64,000 bases of DNA from Rubrivivax sp. (GTDB lineage: Bacteria > Pseudomonadota > Gammaproteobacteria > Burkholderiales > Burkholderiaceae_C). Location of the stretch: positions 18,528 through 82,527 of the forward strand of contig JAIXWM010000144.1 of NCBI GenBank assembly GCA_027491255.1, written 5' to 3'. Under the pieces are notes generated by a model. That model was not told where the DNA came from. It ran no database searches and saw only the letters and a list, made by a program, of their open reading frames with translations. The first letter of the stretch is position 1. Each line of letters opens with the position of its first letter. Shown here in pieces: positions 43,661 through 52,549 of the stretch. Both the position numbers and the translations under genes were made by a program.

Positions 43661-44260
43661 ATGAGTTCCCAGGAATTCCTCGCCCTGATCGTGTTCTCCA
43701 CCGCCATCGCCTTCACCCCCGGCCCGAACACGACGCTGTCGGCGGCGCTGGCGGCCAACGGCGGGCTGCGGCACGCACTGCGCTTCATCCTCGCGGTGCC
43801 CGTGGGCTGGGGCCTGCTGCTGCTGGCCTGCGCCGGCGGCCTGGGCGCGCTGCTGCAGACCGCGCCCGTGCTGCGCGGGATGATCAAGGCGTTCGGTCTG
43901 GCCTACATGCTGTGGCTGGCGTGGAAGCTGGCGCGCAGCGACCGCGTGGCCCAGGCGACCGGGCAGCGGCTGAGCGTGGGCTTCGGCCAGGGGGTGGCGC
44001 TGCAGCTCCTCAACATCAAGGCCTGGATGAACGCGCTCATGATCAGCGCCGGCTGGGTCACCGTGGCCGAGCCCATCGGTCCGCGCCTGGCCCTCGTGCT
44101 GCCGCTGATGATGGCCTACGGCCTGACGAGCAACCTCACCTACGCGCTCGTAGGCTCCGCCCTGCGCCATTGGCTGACGCAGGGCCGGCGCCTGCTCGTG
44201 TTCAACCGCGTGCTGGCGGGTGTCCTGGTGGCCACTGCGGCGTGGATGGCGGTGCTGTGA
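43661..44260 (+). CDS. LysE-family amino-acid/threonine exporter
   Basis: A 199-residue inner-membrane protein with about six hydrophobic segments and the LysE/RhtB start: FLALIVFSTAIAFTPGPNTTLSAALAANGG. The later segment LQLLNIKAWMNALMISAGW (family NPKAW-like) is present. It probably exports an amino acid or derivative. Its stop overlaps the GTG start of the EamA transporter (GTGA), making an exporter pair, with an aminotransferase next on the same strand. Confidence 0.87.
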   Translation: MSSQEFLALIVFSTAIAFTPGPNTTLSAALAANGGLRHALRFILAVPVGWGLLLLACAGGLGALLQTAPVLRGMIKAFGLAYMLWLAWKLARSDRVAQATGQRLSVGFGQGVALQLLNIKAWMNALMISAGWVTVAEPIGPRLALVLPLMMAYGLTSNLTYALVGSALRHWLTQGRRLLVFNRVLAGVLVATAAWMAVL

Positions 44261-45210
44261 CGGCGCCGCCCGTGACCGCTGGCGCGCGCGCCGCTTCGCC
44301 CGAGCCCGGGCCGCCCTCGGCCGGCGACGTGCGCCGCGGCCTGCTGCTGGGGCTCGTCGGCGTGGCGATCTTCGCGATGACCTTCCCGATGACGCGGTTG
44401 GCGGTGGGTGACGCCGCGCACCCGCAGCTCAGCCCCGAATTCGTGACCGCCGCGCGCGCCGCGCTGGCCGGGCTGCTGAGCGTGCTCTACCTGCGCCTGG
44501 TCGGCGCCCCGCGCCCAGCGCGCGAGCACCTCAAGCCCCTGGCGATCTGCGCGCTCGGCACCGTGGTGGGTTTTCCGCTGTGCATCGCGGTCGCGCTGCG
44601 CGAGGTCGAGTCCACGCACGCGGCGGTGGTCTCGGGTGTGATCCCGCTGGGCACGGCCATCGTCGGCGCGCTGTCCCTCGGGCAGCGGCCGTCGCGCGGC
44701 TTCTGGCTGTGCGCGCTCGGCGGGTGCGCGCTCGTGCTCGCCTTCGCGTTGCAGGCCGGCGGTGGCCGCCTCGTCGCGGCCGACGGCTGGCTGCTGCTGG
44801 CCGTGCTCAGCACCGCCTTCGGCTACGTCGGCGGGGCGCGGGTGGCCGCCGTGCTGCCGGCGCAGCAGGTGATCTGCTGGGTCGTGGCAGGCTCGCTGCC
44901 GTTGACCTTGCCGCTGGCGCTGTGGTGGTGGCCGACAGGTCCGGTCAGCGGCCCGGCCTGGGGCGGGCTGCTGTACGTGTCCTTGTTCTCCATGTGGCTC
45001 GGCTTCTTCGCCTGGTACCGCGGCCTGGCCCTGGGCGGGCTGGTGCGGGTGAGCCAGGTGCAGTTGCTGCAACCCTTTCTGGCGCTGCTGTTCGCCGTGC
45101 CGGTGCTTGGCGAGCCGCTGGAACCCGTGACCGTGGGCTTCGCCCTGGCCGTGCTGGCGGTGGTGTTCATCGGCCGACGCATGCCGGTGGGGCAGCCGCG
45201 GGCGCGCTGA
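44257..45210 (+). CDS. DMT-superfamily (EamA) transporter
   Basis: A 317-residue membrane protein with ten predicted helices in two EamA repeats (LLGLVGVAIFAMTFPMTRLA; LYVSLFSMWLGFFAWYRGLALGG; LLQPFLALLFAVPVLGEPL). GTG 44257 overlaps the LysE stop. The neighbouring LysE exporter and aminotransferase suggest amino-acid or keto-acid efflux, but the substrate is unknown. The first 25 residues are a polar, Pro/Ala-rich leader. Confidence 0.85.
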   Translation: MTAPPVTAGARAASPEPGPPSAGDVRRGLLLGLVGVAIFAMTFPMTRLAVGDAAHPQLSPEFVTAARAALAGLLSVLYLRLVGAPRPAREHLKPLAICALGTVVGFPLCIAVALREVESTHAAVVSGVIPLGTAIVGALSLGQRPSRGFWLCALGGCALVLAFALQAGGGRLVAADGWLLLAVLSTAFGYVGGARVAAVLPAQQVICWVVAGSLPLTLPLALWWWPTGPVSGPAWGGLLYVSLFSMWLGFFAWYRGLALGGLVRVSQVQLLQPFLALLFAVPVLGEPLEPVTVGFALAVLAVVFIGRRMPVGQPRAR

Positions 45211-45309
45211 GAGGCTGAGTCGTTACGATTCGACCCCGGACTGCGCCCACTGCCCCCCCGGCCGACCGCTTCCGCCCTCCATCAACCACTCCCCGCTCCG
45301 AGGACGCCC

Positions 45310-46524
45310 ATGACCTGGCAGATGGCGCAGCGCGCCCAGCGCTTGAACCCCTCGACGATCCGCGAGATCCTCAAGCTGACCGAGCGCCCGGGCATCATCT
45401 CGCTGGCCGGGGGCCTGCCCGCGGCCGAGACCTTCCCGGTGGAGGCGATGGCGCAGGCCACGGCGCGGGTGCTGCGCGACGCCCCACGCGAGGCGCTGCA
45501 GTACGCGGCGAGCGAGGGCTACGGCCCCCTGCGCGAGTGGGTGGCACAGGAACTGGCCGGCCAGGGCCTGCGCGTGCAGGCCGCCCAGGTGCTCATCACC
45601 ACCGGCTCGCAGCAGGGCCTGGACCTGGTCGGCAAGGTGCTCATCGACCCCGGCAGCGAGGTCGCTGTCGAGCAGCCCACCTACCTGGGCGCGCTGCAGG
45701 CCTTCGCGCCCTACGAGGCGCAGTTCCTGCCGCTGGAGGGCGACGACGAGGGCCCGCTGCCGCAGGCGCTGCGCGCGGCGGGACGGGCACGCTTTGCCTA
45801 CCTGCTGCCGAACTTCCAGAACCCGAGCGGCCGCTGCATCCCGCTGCAGCGGCGGCTCGCCTTGGCCGAGGCCGCAGCCTCGGCCGGCCTGCCGCTGGTC
45901 GAGGACAACCCCTATGGCGACCTCTGGTACGACGAGGCGCCGCCGCAGCCGCTGGCCGCGGCGGCCGGCGATCAGGCGGTCTACCTCGGCTCGTTCTCGA
46001 AGGTGCTCGCCCCCGGCCTGCGCCTGGGCTACGTCGTCGCCCCGGCCGTGCTGTACCCCAAGCTGCTGCAGGCCAAGCAGGCCGCCGACCTGCACACGCC
46101 CAGCTTCAACCAGCGCGTCGTGCACGAGGTCGTGCGCGAGGGCTTCCTGCACCAGCACGTGCCCACGATACGCAGCCGCTACCGGGCGCAACGCGACGCG
46201 ATGGACGCCGCGCTGCGGCGCTGGCTGCCCGCGGGCTGCCACTGGGTCCGGCCCGGGGGCGGCATGTTCTTCTGGGTCACCCTGCCCGCGGGGCTGGACG
46301 CCACCGCGCTGCTGCCCGAGGCCGTGGCCGCCGGCGTGGCCTACGTGCCCGGTGCCGCCTTCTACAGCGCCCAGGCCCGCGCCCACACGCTGCGGCTGAG
46401 CTTCGTCACGGTGGATGTCGCGCGCATCGAGGAGGGCGTGCGGCTGCTCGGGGGGGTATTGCAGCGCGCGCTGGGTGGCGCGCCGTCGGCCAGCGGGTCC
46501 GCGGGCTCGGCCGGGGCCGCCTGA
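45310..46524 (+). CDS. PLP-dependent aminotransferase (2-aminoadipate/LysN type)
   Basis: Class I/II aminotransferase of 404 residues, fold type I. The PLP lysine is Lys231 in GSFSKVLAPGLRLGY. Other landmarks are ISLAGGLPAAETFP near residue 30, LITTGSQQGLDLVGKVL, LLPNFQNPSG and EDNPYGDLWYD. This pattern is typical of 2-aminoadipate/aromatic aminotransferases related to LysN and of the MocR-like catalytic domain, without a DNA-binding domain. Upstream are two exporters on the same strand; the 99-bp gap allows a separate promoter. Substrate inferred only broadly. Confidence 0.88.
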   Translation: MTWQMAQRAQRLNPSTIREILKLTERPGIISLAGGLPAAETFPVEAMAQATARVLRDAPREALQYAASEGYGPLREWVAQELAGQGLRVQAAQVLITTGSQQGLDLVGKVLIDPGSEVAVEQPTYLGALQAFAPYEAQFLPLEGDDEGPLPQALRAAGRARFAYLLPNFQNPSGRCIPLQRRLALAEAAASAGLPLVEDNPYGDLWYDEAPPQPLAAAAGDQAVYLGSFSKVLAPGLRLGYVVAPAVLYPKLLQAKQAADLHTPSFNQRVVHEVVREGFLHQHVPTIRSRYRAQRDAMDAALRRWLPAGCHWVRPGGGMFFWVTLPAGLDATALLPEAVAAGVAYVPGAAFYSAQARAHTLRLSFVTVDVARIEEGVRLLGGVLQRALGGAPSASGSAGSAGAA

Positions 46525-46698
46525 GGCCAGGCCCACGCGCGGGGCACGGGACCGGCTGGTCCCGCCTTGGGATGGCAGGAACGCTCAGGACCTGCCAGGC
46601 ACGGAGATCGCAAGCCCCGCGCACCGGGCCCGCCGGCCCGACCGGCCGCGCGCGGATGCGCGGCGGCCGGGGACCGCGACGCCACAATCCGCCGCACG

Positions 46699-47598
46699 AT
46701 GAACCCGATCACTACCCTGCACGTCACCCTGGCCGAGGCCGGCCTCCAGGTCAGCGGCCTGCATGCAAGCGCGCAGGCCGGCCGTCCCCGCCTGCTGCTG
46801 CTGCACGGCTGGCCCGAGTGGTCGCAGGCGTGGCGGCCGGTGATGGAGCGCCTGGCCGGGCGCTTCGAGCTGCTGGCGCCTGACCTGCGCGGTTTCGGCG
46901 ACACCGAGCCCGCGGCCAGCGTGCCCGCCAACGACGCCGGGCCCGACCGGCACGCCGCAGACCTGCTGGAACTGCTGGACCGACTGGGGTGGGCGCGGGT
47001 GGGCATCGTCGCGCACGACGTCGGCTCCTTCGTCGCGCAGGCGCTGGCGCGGCGCGCGCCACAGCGGGTGGGTGGCCTGTTCTTCTTCAACTGCGCCTAC
47101 CCGGGCATCGGGGCGCGCTGGGTCGAACCGGGGCATCTGGGCGAGGTCTGGTACCAGTTCTTCCACCAGCAAGCCTGGGCAGCCGAGCTGGTGGGTTCAT
47201 CGCGCGCGGCCTGCAGCGTCTATCTGCGTCACCTGCTGTCGCATTGGTCGCACCGGCGCGAGTGGGTCGCACCGGCGCTCGAGGGCTGGGTCGACCAGTT
47301 CATGAAGCCTGGCCGGCTGCAGGGCGGATTCAACTGGTACCGTAGCGTGCACCAGGCGCGCATGGCGGTGATCGAGGGCCGCGCGGCGCCGCTGCCGCCG
47401 CTGCCGCAGCCCACGCGCGTGCTCTGGGGCGCGCACGACCCGGTGCTGAAGGCCGCCTGGACCGACCGCCTGCACGAGCACTTCAGCGACCTGCGCCTGG
47501 AGGTGCTGCCCGATGCCGGGCACTTCGTGCACCTCGAGCAGCCCGACCGCGCGGCGCTCGAGATCGGACGCTTCTTCGAAGGATTGACCAGCCACTGA
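46699..47598 (+). CDS. Epoxide-hydrolase-like alpha/beta hydrolase
   Basis: A 299-residue alpha/beta hydrolase. The oxyanion motif HGWPE is at residues 36-40; the nucleophile is Asp107 in VAHDVGSF, and the catalytic His lies in DAGHFVHLEQPD near the C terminus. An Asp nucleophile with HGWPE points to epoxide hydrolases or haloalkane/fluoroacetate dehalogenase relatives, not esterases. I start at ATG 46699 (MNPITTLHVTL); the upstream open frame is not conserved in type. Substrate unknown. Confidence 0.83.
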   Translation: MNPITTLHVTLAEAGLQVSGLHASAQAGRPRLLLLHGWPEWSQAWRPVMERLAGRFELLAPDLRGFGDTEPAASVPANDAGPDRHAADLLELLDRLGWARVGIVAHDVGSFVAQALARRAPQRVGGLFFFNCAYPGIGARWVEPGHLGEVWYQFFHQQAWAAELVGSSRAACSVYLRHLLSHWSHRREWVAPALEGWVDQFMKPGRLQGGFNWYRSVHQARMAVIEGRAAPLPPLPQPTRVLWGAHDPVLKAAWTDRLHEHFSDLRLEVLPDAGHFVHLEQPDRAALEIGRFFEGLTSH

Positions 47599-47659
47599 CG
47601 ACCGGCCCGCACGAGCCCTTGCCCTGCCCGTGCGGCGGCCCGCCCGCCCTGGCAGGCCG

Positions 47660-48697
47660 TCAGTCGCAGCGCTGCGCCGGCCGGTAGATCTGGTTCAGCA
47701 GACTGCCGCTGTTGCCGCCGACCTCGGTGCCGCCGCCGGTGACGAAGATGAGGCCCTGCGCGAAGGTGGCGCCGGTGACGCCATGCACCGGGGTGGGCAT
47801 GTCGGGCAGGCGCGTCCAGCGGTCCTGGCGCGGGTCGTAGATATCGTGGTCCGGGAAGACACCCGCGGCCTCCTCGCCGCCCCAGATGTGGATGCAGCCG
47901 TGGGCGTTGACGCTGTTGATGCCGCTGCGCGGCCGCAGCATGGGCGCGGCCACGGTCCAGGTGCGGGTGCGCGGGTCGTAGACCTCGTGGGCCGCGGTCT
48001 TGTCGCTCTGGAAGCCGCCGCCGAGGCGGCCGCCAAAGACGTGGATGCGCCCCGCGATGAGCTCGGCGGCAATGTGGTTGCGCTGGCTGGGCAGGTCGGG
48101 CAGAGTCTCCCAGGTGTCGCGCCGCGGGTCGTAGACAGCAAAGTCGTTGCCGCGTGGCGGTCGCCCGCCGGCGATGTAGATGCGGCCCTCGTGCACCACC
48201 GCGGCGCCGGCACTGCGGCGCGTGGGCATGCGCGCCTTCTCGACCCAGCGCGTCTCGGCGCCCTGCCGGGTGTCGAGCGCGTAGACGGTGTCGACGTAGG
48301 CCGTACTGGGGTCGGTCTGGCCTCCGAAGTGGTAGATCACACCGTCCACCGCGGTTGCCACACCGTGGTTCAGGGCCACCGGCAGGTCGGGGCCGCGGCT
48401 CCAGCGGTCGGTCTCGATGTCATAGATCTGGACCGTGCGCACACTGATGCGTCCCTTCGGGTAGCCGCCGAGCACGTAGATGCGCCCGCCGGTGGACGCG
48501 AGGGCGAACTCGGAGTTCGCCTCCAGCAGCGGCGAGCGTCGACCCCACTGGCCCGGCGCCGGGTCGGCCCCGGGGGCGGCGACCGGCGCGACGCGGGGCG
48601 CGGGTGCCTGCGCAAGCGCGGTCCCGGGCAGCGATATTGCTGCGGCAGCGGCCCACAGAGCGAGACGGGCAAGACGGGCAAGACGGCTTCGATGCAT
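47660..48697 (-). CDS. Secreted Kelch-repeat beta-propeller protein
   Basis: A 345-residue exported protein. ATG 48697 has AAGGAGA upstream; the signal peptide contains a short RLARLARLA repeat and is likely cleaved at ALA-QA. Six Kelch blades are visible by their double glycines: YVLGGYPKG, YHFGGQTDP, YIAGGRPPR, HVFGGRLGG, HIWGGEEAA and FVTGGGTEV. Kelch propellers bind other proteins or act as galactose-oxidase-type folds; no copper-radical Cys-Tyr signature is evident. It is last in an operon with a FedB-like membrane protein and a cupredoxin-like protein. Confidence 0.88.
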   Translation of the reverse strand: MHRSRLARLARLALWAAAAAISLPGTALAQAPAPRVAPVAAPGADPAPGQWGRRSPLLEANSEFALASTGGRIYVLGGYPKGRISVRTVQIYDIETDRWSRGPDLPVALNHGVATAVDGVIYHFGGQTDPSTAYVDTVYALDTRQGAETRWVEKARMPTRRSAGAAVVHEGRIYIAGGRPPRGNDFAVYDPRRDTWETLPDLPSQRNHIAAELIAGRIHVFGGRLGGGFQSDKTAAHEVYDPRTRTWTVAAPMLRPRSGINSVNAHGCIHIWGGEEAAGVFPDHDIYDPRQDRWTRLPDMPTPVHGVTGATFAQGLIFVTGGGTEVGGNSGSLLNQIYRPAQRCD

Positions 48698-48766
48698 CGG
48701 CGTTCTCCTTTTGTGCGGCGATTTCAACCGAAGGCGGTGGTGCTGCGCCACCGGGCTCACCCGTAG

Positions 48767-50251
48767 TCAGCCCGCCTCGACGATGGGTTGGGACAGGATC
48801 CAGAGGCTGAAGGCGGTGTAGGTGATCATCAGCACGAGCAGTGGAACCTGGCTGCGCAGCGCGCGCGCGCCGTAGGCGCGCTGGGCCTCGATGTGGGCCA
48901 CGACCACGGCGATGACGTGCCCGACCACGATGGAGGCCACCGCCACCGCCCACACGGTGCGCATCTCGATGATGGCGATGTCGATCTCGCGGCCGCGGGT
49001 GCCGAACAGGTCCCAGCCCAGGCCGAAGGGGTCCGACAGCGGCGGCAGCGCGGCCTGGCCCTGGATCAGCAGGTAGGACAGGTAATGCGCGAGGTGGTAG
49101 GCCAGCGCGATGGGCACCAGGCTGAGGGCGAAGCGGCGCGCCACGCGCCCGGCGGGCTCGCCGGCCAAAGGTGCCGAGAGCGCGCAGAACGCCAGATACA
49201 CCGCGGCCCAGGCCAGCGGCGCCAGCAGCAGCCCGGCGGTCTTGACCAGGCTGCCGGCAGCGGCGTAGCCGATGGCGTGCACCACGCCGGCGGCGTACAG
49301 CAGCGCCAGCACCTGGGCCGTGAAGGCCTCCCAGGCCGGGGTTTCCTTCACGCCGTCGAAGCCCACCGTGGCGAGCATGACGATGATGAAGGCCGTCTCC
49401 GAGCGCGAGGGCAGCCGCCCCTGCAGCAGCGCGGCGCCGGGCCAGCGCATGGTGACGGCCCAGCCCGCCGCGCGGCGGTGCAGGCTCAGCGGCGCCAGGC
49501 GCCCGAGCAGGCCGAAGAAGCGGTCGAAGGGGTCGCAGCGCCGACGCCAGGCCGCCGGGCCCATCAGCGCCATGCCCGCCCAGGCCAGCGCCGACCAGGC
49601 GAGCACCAGCGCGGCCAGCGCGCGCGGGTGAGCGTTGCTGCCCCAGACCAGCTCGGTCCAGGCGAAGGCGAGGAACAGCACCACCGCCGGCCCACAGCCG
49701 CCGGCGAAGGCACGCCGCAGCGGCTGGCGCACGCGCCGCCCCCCGAGCGCGCCGACCCCGCACGCGATGGCCTGCCAAGGGTCCAGCACGCGCCACAGCC
49801 CACCCGCCAGCGCGCAGGCGAAAGCCATGCCCACCCACCACAGGACCCAGACCGTCACCGGCAGCAGGTTGGCGTCCCAGTCGCCGATCGGGCCGAACAG
49901 GCCCGCGGCCAGCAGCAGGACCAGCGCCGCGACGCCCAGCGCTCGCAGCAGCCCCGCCCACCCGCGCGCGAGCGCCGCACCCGCCGACGTCTCCAGCGTC
50001 ACCGCCATCGGGCGCAGCGGCCGCCGCGCCAGCGCCACGACCACGAAAGACAGTGCCACCGACGCCGCCGCCCCGCCCAGGTAGTGCCACAAGGGCAGCG
50101 GCAGGTCGTAGCGCGGCGCCAGGGCGTGGGCCAGCGCCGGGGCACTGCCGACGGCGGCGAGGGCGGCCGCACCGAAGCCACGGAGGGCCCGGATGGCTGC
50201 GGTGCCCCGCGGGCTCGCGGCCTGCGCAGTCGGTGCGGCGGCTTGCCTCAT
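48767..50251 (-). CDS. Polytopic membrane protein, FedB/'fenitrothion hydrolase'-like
   Basis: A 494-residue protein with an N-terminal signal-like segment and about a dozen hydrophobic helices. After ALAHAL comes RYDLPLPLWHYLGGAAASVALSFVVVAL, a pattern I associate with proteins annotated as fenitrothion hydrolase (FedB-like). That name comes from an organophosphate-degrading Burkholderia; true function in most bacteria is unproven. Short His-containing motifs occur late (YHLAHYLSYLLIQG). Its ATG overlaps the stop of the cupredoxin-like gene (ATGA). Likely an inner-membrane partner of the flanking secreted proteins. Confidence 0.65.
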   Translation of the reverse strand: MRQAAAPTAQAASPRGTAAIRALRGFGAAALAAVGSAPALAHALAPRYDLPLPLWHYLGGAAASVALSFVVVALARRPLRPMAVTLETSAGAALARGWAGLLRALGVAALVLLLAAGLFGPIGDWDANLLPVTVWVLWWVGMAFACALAGGLWRVLDPWQAIACGVGALGGRRVRQPLRRAFAGGCGPAVVLFLAFAWTELVWGSNAHPRALAALVLAWSALAWAGMALMGPAAWRRRCDPFDRFFGLLGRLAPLSLHRRAAGWAVTMRWPGAALLQGRLPSRSETAFIIVMLATVGFDGVKETPAWEAFTAQVLALLYAAGVVHAIGYAAAGSLVKTAGLLLAPLAWAAVYLAFCALSAPLAGEPAGRVARRFALSLVPIALAYHLAHYLSYLLIQGQAALPPLSDPFGLGWDLFGTRGREIDIAIIEMRTVWAVAVASIVVGHVIAVVVAHIEAQRAYGARALRSQVPLLVLMITYTAFSLWILSQPIVEAG

Positions 50252-50694
50252 CGGGGCAGCACCTCCACGTACAGCAGCGCGGCATGGCGGCCGTCGGCAC
50301 GGTGGGTCTCCACCGCAAAACGCCCGGCCGCGCGCGCCCTGAAGGCCAGCTCCGCCACCTTGCCCGGCCCGGCCTCGGTGGCCAGGCGGTAGCCGTGCAG
50401 GTGCAGCACCGTGGGCCGTGACGCCGTCCAGCGCAGCACCACGCTGTCGCCCTGCCCCAGCCGCAGCGTCGGCGCGGCCGGTCCGGCGCGCACCAGCTCC
50501 GCGCCCGTGACACGGTCGCCGTCCAGCGCGAGGTCGATCACGCGCGCGCCGGGCGCCGGTGTGGCCTGCGCGTGCAGGCGGCCAGAGTGACCGAGCACTG
50601 CCGCAGCTGCCAGCGCGCCCAGGAGCAGGGCGCGCAGCCAGACGACGCGCCGCGTCGCGCAGAACGGATCGGGTGGGGGCAGTTGCGCGGACAT
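50248..50694 (-). CDS. Membrane-anchored or secreted cupredoxin-like protein
   Basis: A 148-residue protein with one N-terminal hydrophobic segment (residues 17-36) and a beta-rich cupredoxin-like domain. Possible metal ligands are His98 and His100 in LHLHGY, and His131 and His137 near the C terminus (VETHRADGRH). No blue-copper Cys is present in that region, so a type 1 site is unlikely. I chose ATG 50694 (MSAQLPPPD) because it puts the membrane segment near the N terminus; the open frame goes up to 50907. First gene of the three-gene minus-strand operon. Confidence 0.7.
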   Translation of the reverse strand: MSAQLPPPDPFCATRRVVWLRALLLGALAAAAVLGHSGRLHAQATPAPGARVIDLALDGDRVTGAELVRAGPAAPTLRLGQGDSVVLRWTASRPTVLHLHGYRLATEAGPGKVAELAFRARAAGRFAVETHRADGRHAALLYVEVLPR

Positions 50695-51017
50695 GGTCGA
50701 CTCGCCGTTGCTCCAGCCTATCCCACCTGGGCTGGACGCGCCATGGGGCGCAACCAGGAGTGCGGCGCAGTCCGGCGGCCTGCTGTCCGCCGTGGCAGCG
50801 TGCACCTGTACTGGCGCGGCATGCAGCATGAGGGCCCGCAAAGCCTCGGCGATACTGCCGCCGCTCGAATACCGGCCTGCCGGCGCTGGAACCCGAGCAA
50901 CCCGCACGTCAGCCTTCTCCGGGCCCGGGAGTTGCTCCGCTCCAGGGGACGCGGTCGCAGCCCCCGCGGTCCCACATATCGAGCCGCCCCCCGCGCCGCA
51001 GCCCGCCCCCCGGTCCC
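50695..51017. other. Divergent intergenic region, cupredoxin-like operon / phosphoesterase
   Basis: 323 bp expected to hold both promoters. An inverted repeat CCAGCC / GGCTGG (50713-50718 and 50730-50735) lies just upstream of the cupredoxin-like gene. No coding sequence is evident. Confidence 0.35.
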
Positions 51018-51794
51018 ATGAAGCTCCAGATCCTGTCCGACCTGCACCTGGAAAGCGAGCGTTTCAGCCCCCAGCCGGCGCCCGGGGCCGAGGTGCTGGT
51101 GCTGGCGGGCGACATCGACGCCACCTGGGCAGCGCTGCAGCGCTTTGCCGGCTGGCCGGTGCCGGTGCTGATGGTCGCCGGCAACCACGAGTTCGACGGG
51201 CGCGAGCTCGACACCGCCTGGCCGGCGCTGCGCGCGGCGTGCGCGGCGGTGGGCATCCGCTTGCTGCAGCGCGAGGCCGTCGTCCTGGATGACAAGGCCG
51301 GGCGGCGCGTGCGCTTCGTCGGTGCCACCCGCTGGAGCGACTTCGACCTCTTTGGCGAGCGCGGCCGCGCCAAGGCCGAGCGCGCAGCAGGCTACTTCCT
51401 GCAGGCCGCGGGCATGTCGCGCGGCGGCCGGCCGCTGGACGCCACCGGCATGCGCGCCGAAAGCCTGGCCTGCCGCGCCTTCCTGGACGAGGAACTCGGC
51501 CGTCCCGCCCAGGGGCGCTGGGACGCCACCGTCGTCGTCACCCACTTCGCCCCCAGCGTGCGCAGCGCCGACCCCCGCTTCGGCAAGCAGCCCGGCACCG
51601 CCAGCTTCTGCAACGCCGACGACGACCTCATCCCCCGCGCCGACCTCTGGATCCACGGCCACCTGCACTGCCGCCACGACTACCGCATCGAGCGCCCCGG
51701 CCGAAGCCCGGCGCGCGTCGTCTGCCAGGCGCGCGGCCTGGCGGACAAGCGCGAAATCGAGAACCACGAGCCGATGAAGCTGTTCGAAGTGTGA
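51018..51794 (+). CDS. Calcineurin-like metallophosphoesterase
   Basis: A 258-residue two-metal phosphoesterase without a signal peptide. Metal motifs are in order: SDLHLE (Asp8, His10), AGDIDA (Asp31), GNHEFDG (Asn55, His56), VVTHFAPS and WIHGHLH. The substrate is unknown; relatives act on nucleotides or phosphodiesters. It stands alone, with the membrane/Kelch operon divergent upstream and uspA 300 bp downstream. Confidence 0.88.
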   Translation: MKLQILSDLHLESERFSPQPAPGAEVLVLAGDIDATWAALQRFAGWPVPVLMVAGNHEFDGRELDTAWPALRAACAAVGIRLLQREAVVLDDKAGRRVRFVGATRWSDFDLFGERGRAKAERAAGYFLQAAGMSRGGRPLDATGMRAESLACRAFLDEELGRPAQGRWDATVVVTHFAPSVRSADPRFGKQPGTASFCNADDDLIPRADLWIHGHLHCRHDYRIERPGRSPARVVCQARGLADKREIENHEPMKLFEV

Positions 51795-52092
51795 CGGGAC
51801 GGCAGGCCGGCCTGCCGCGGCGCCCTCGCGCCGCGCCTGCCCGGTCGGCGAACGGGTGCGCTTGCCTTCGCGCCGGGGACGTCACGGCGGGATGCTCGCC
51901 TGCGCTCGGGCAGCCCGCGCGCGCTGAACGCCGAACACCGATCCTCGAAATCCGCTGCGCTTGAGTCTGCTGCGCTTGATACGGAACAACGGTGGGGCCT
52001 CCCGGCCTCGGCGATACTGGATCTGCACCGTCAACGCCGCCCACGCGGCGCCCGGGCGCCACAGACGACACTCTGAGCACAGGAGAGCCCCA
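51795..52092. other. Spacer before uspA
   Basis: 298 bp without a gene that I can support. It contains short repeats of CTGCGCTTGA (near 51955 and 51970). The uspA promoter probably lies here, but no clear box pair is seen. Confidence 0.3.
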
Positions 52093-52518
52093 ATGAAGAT
52101 CCTTGTCCCCGTGGATGGCAGCCCCTACACCAAGCGCATGCTCGCCTATCTGGCCGCGCACGACGAATGGCTCGGTGGCGCCCACGAGTACACGATCCTG
52201 CATTCGGTGCCTGCCGTGCCGCCGCGCGCTGCCGCCGTCATCGACCGCGAGATCCTGAAGTCCTACTACGACGACGAGGCCGAGAAGGTCCTCAAGCCCA
52301 TCCGCACCTTCTTCGCCAAGAAGAAAGACCTGAAGGTCGGTTTCGCCACGAAGGCGGGCGCCGCCGCCGACAACATCGTCAGCGCGGCCGAGAAGGGCAG
52401 GCACGACCTCATCATCATGGGTTCGCACGGCCACGGTTCGCTGGGCAACCTCGTGATGGGCTCGGTGGCGACCAAGGTGCTGGCGCACTGCAAGGTGCCG
52501 GTGCTGCTGGTGCGCTGA
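52093..52518 (+). CDS. Universal stress protein (UspA family)
   Basis: A 141-residue UspA-fold protein, probably induced by starvation or oxidative/energy stress. The N terminus MKILVPVDGSPYTKRMLAYL has the family Asp. The C-terminal ATP-binding motif GSHGHGSLGNLVMGSVATKVL is intact, so nucleotide binding is likely. AGGAG lies just upstream of ATG 52093. It is convergent with a TetR regulator across a small hairpin. Confidence 0.93.
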   Translation: MKILVPVDGSPYTKRMLAYLAAHDEWLGGAHEYTILHSVPAVPPRAAAVIDREILKSYYDDEAEKVLKPIRTFFAKKKDLKVGFATKAGAAADNIVSAAEKGRHDLIIMGSHGHGSLGNLVMGSVATKVLAHCKVPVLLVR

Positions 52519-52535
52519 GCGCCCCGAGGCGGCGT

Positions 52536-52549
52536 AGGGCTCAGGCCCT
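52536..52549. terminator. Hairpin between convergent uspA and tetR
   Basis: AGGGC-TCAG-GCCCT makes a 5-bp stem with a 4-nt loop at the convergent junction, ending at the tetR stop. No T-run; possible bidirectional terminator. Confidence 0.35.
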
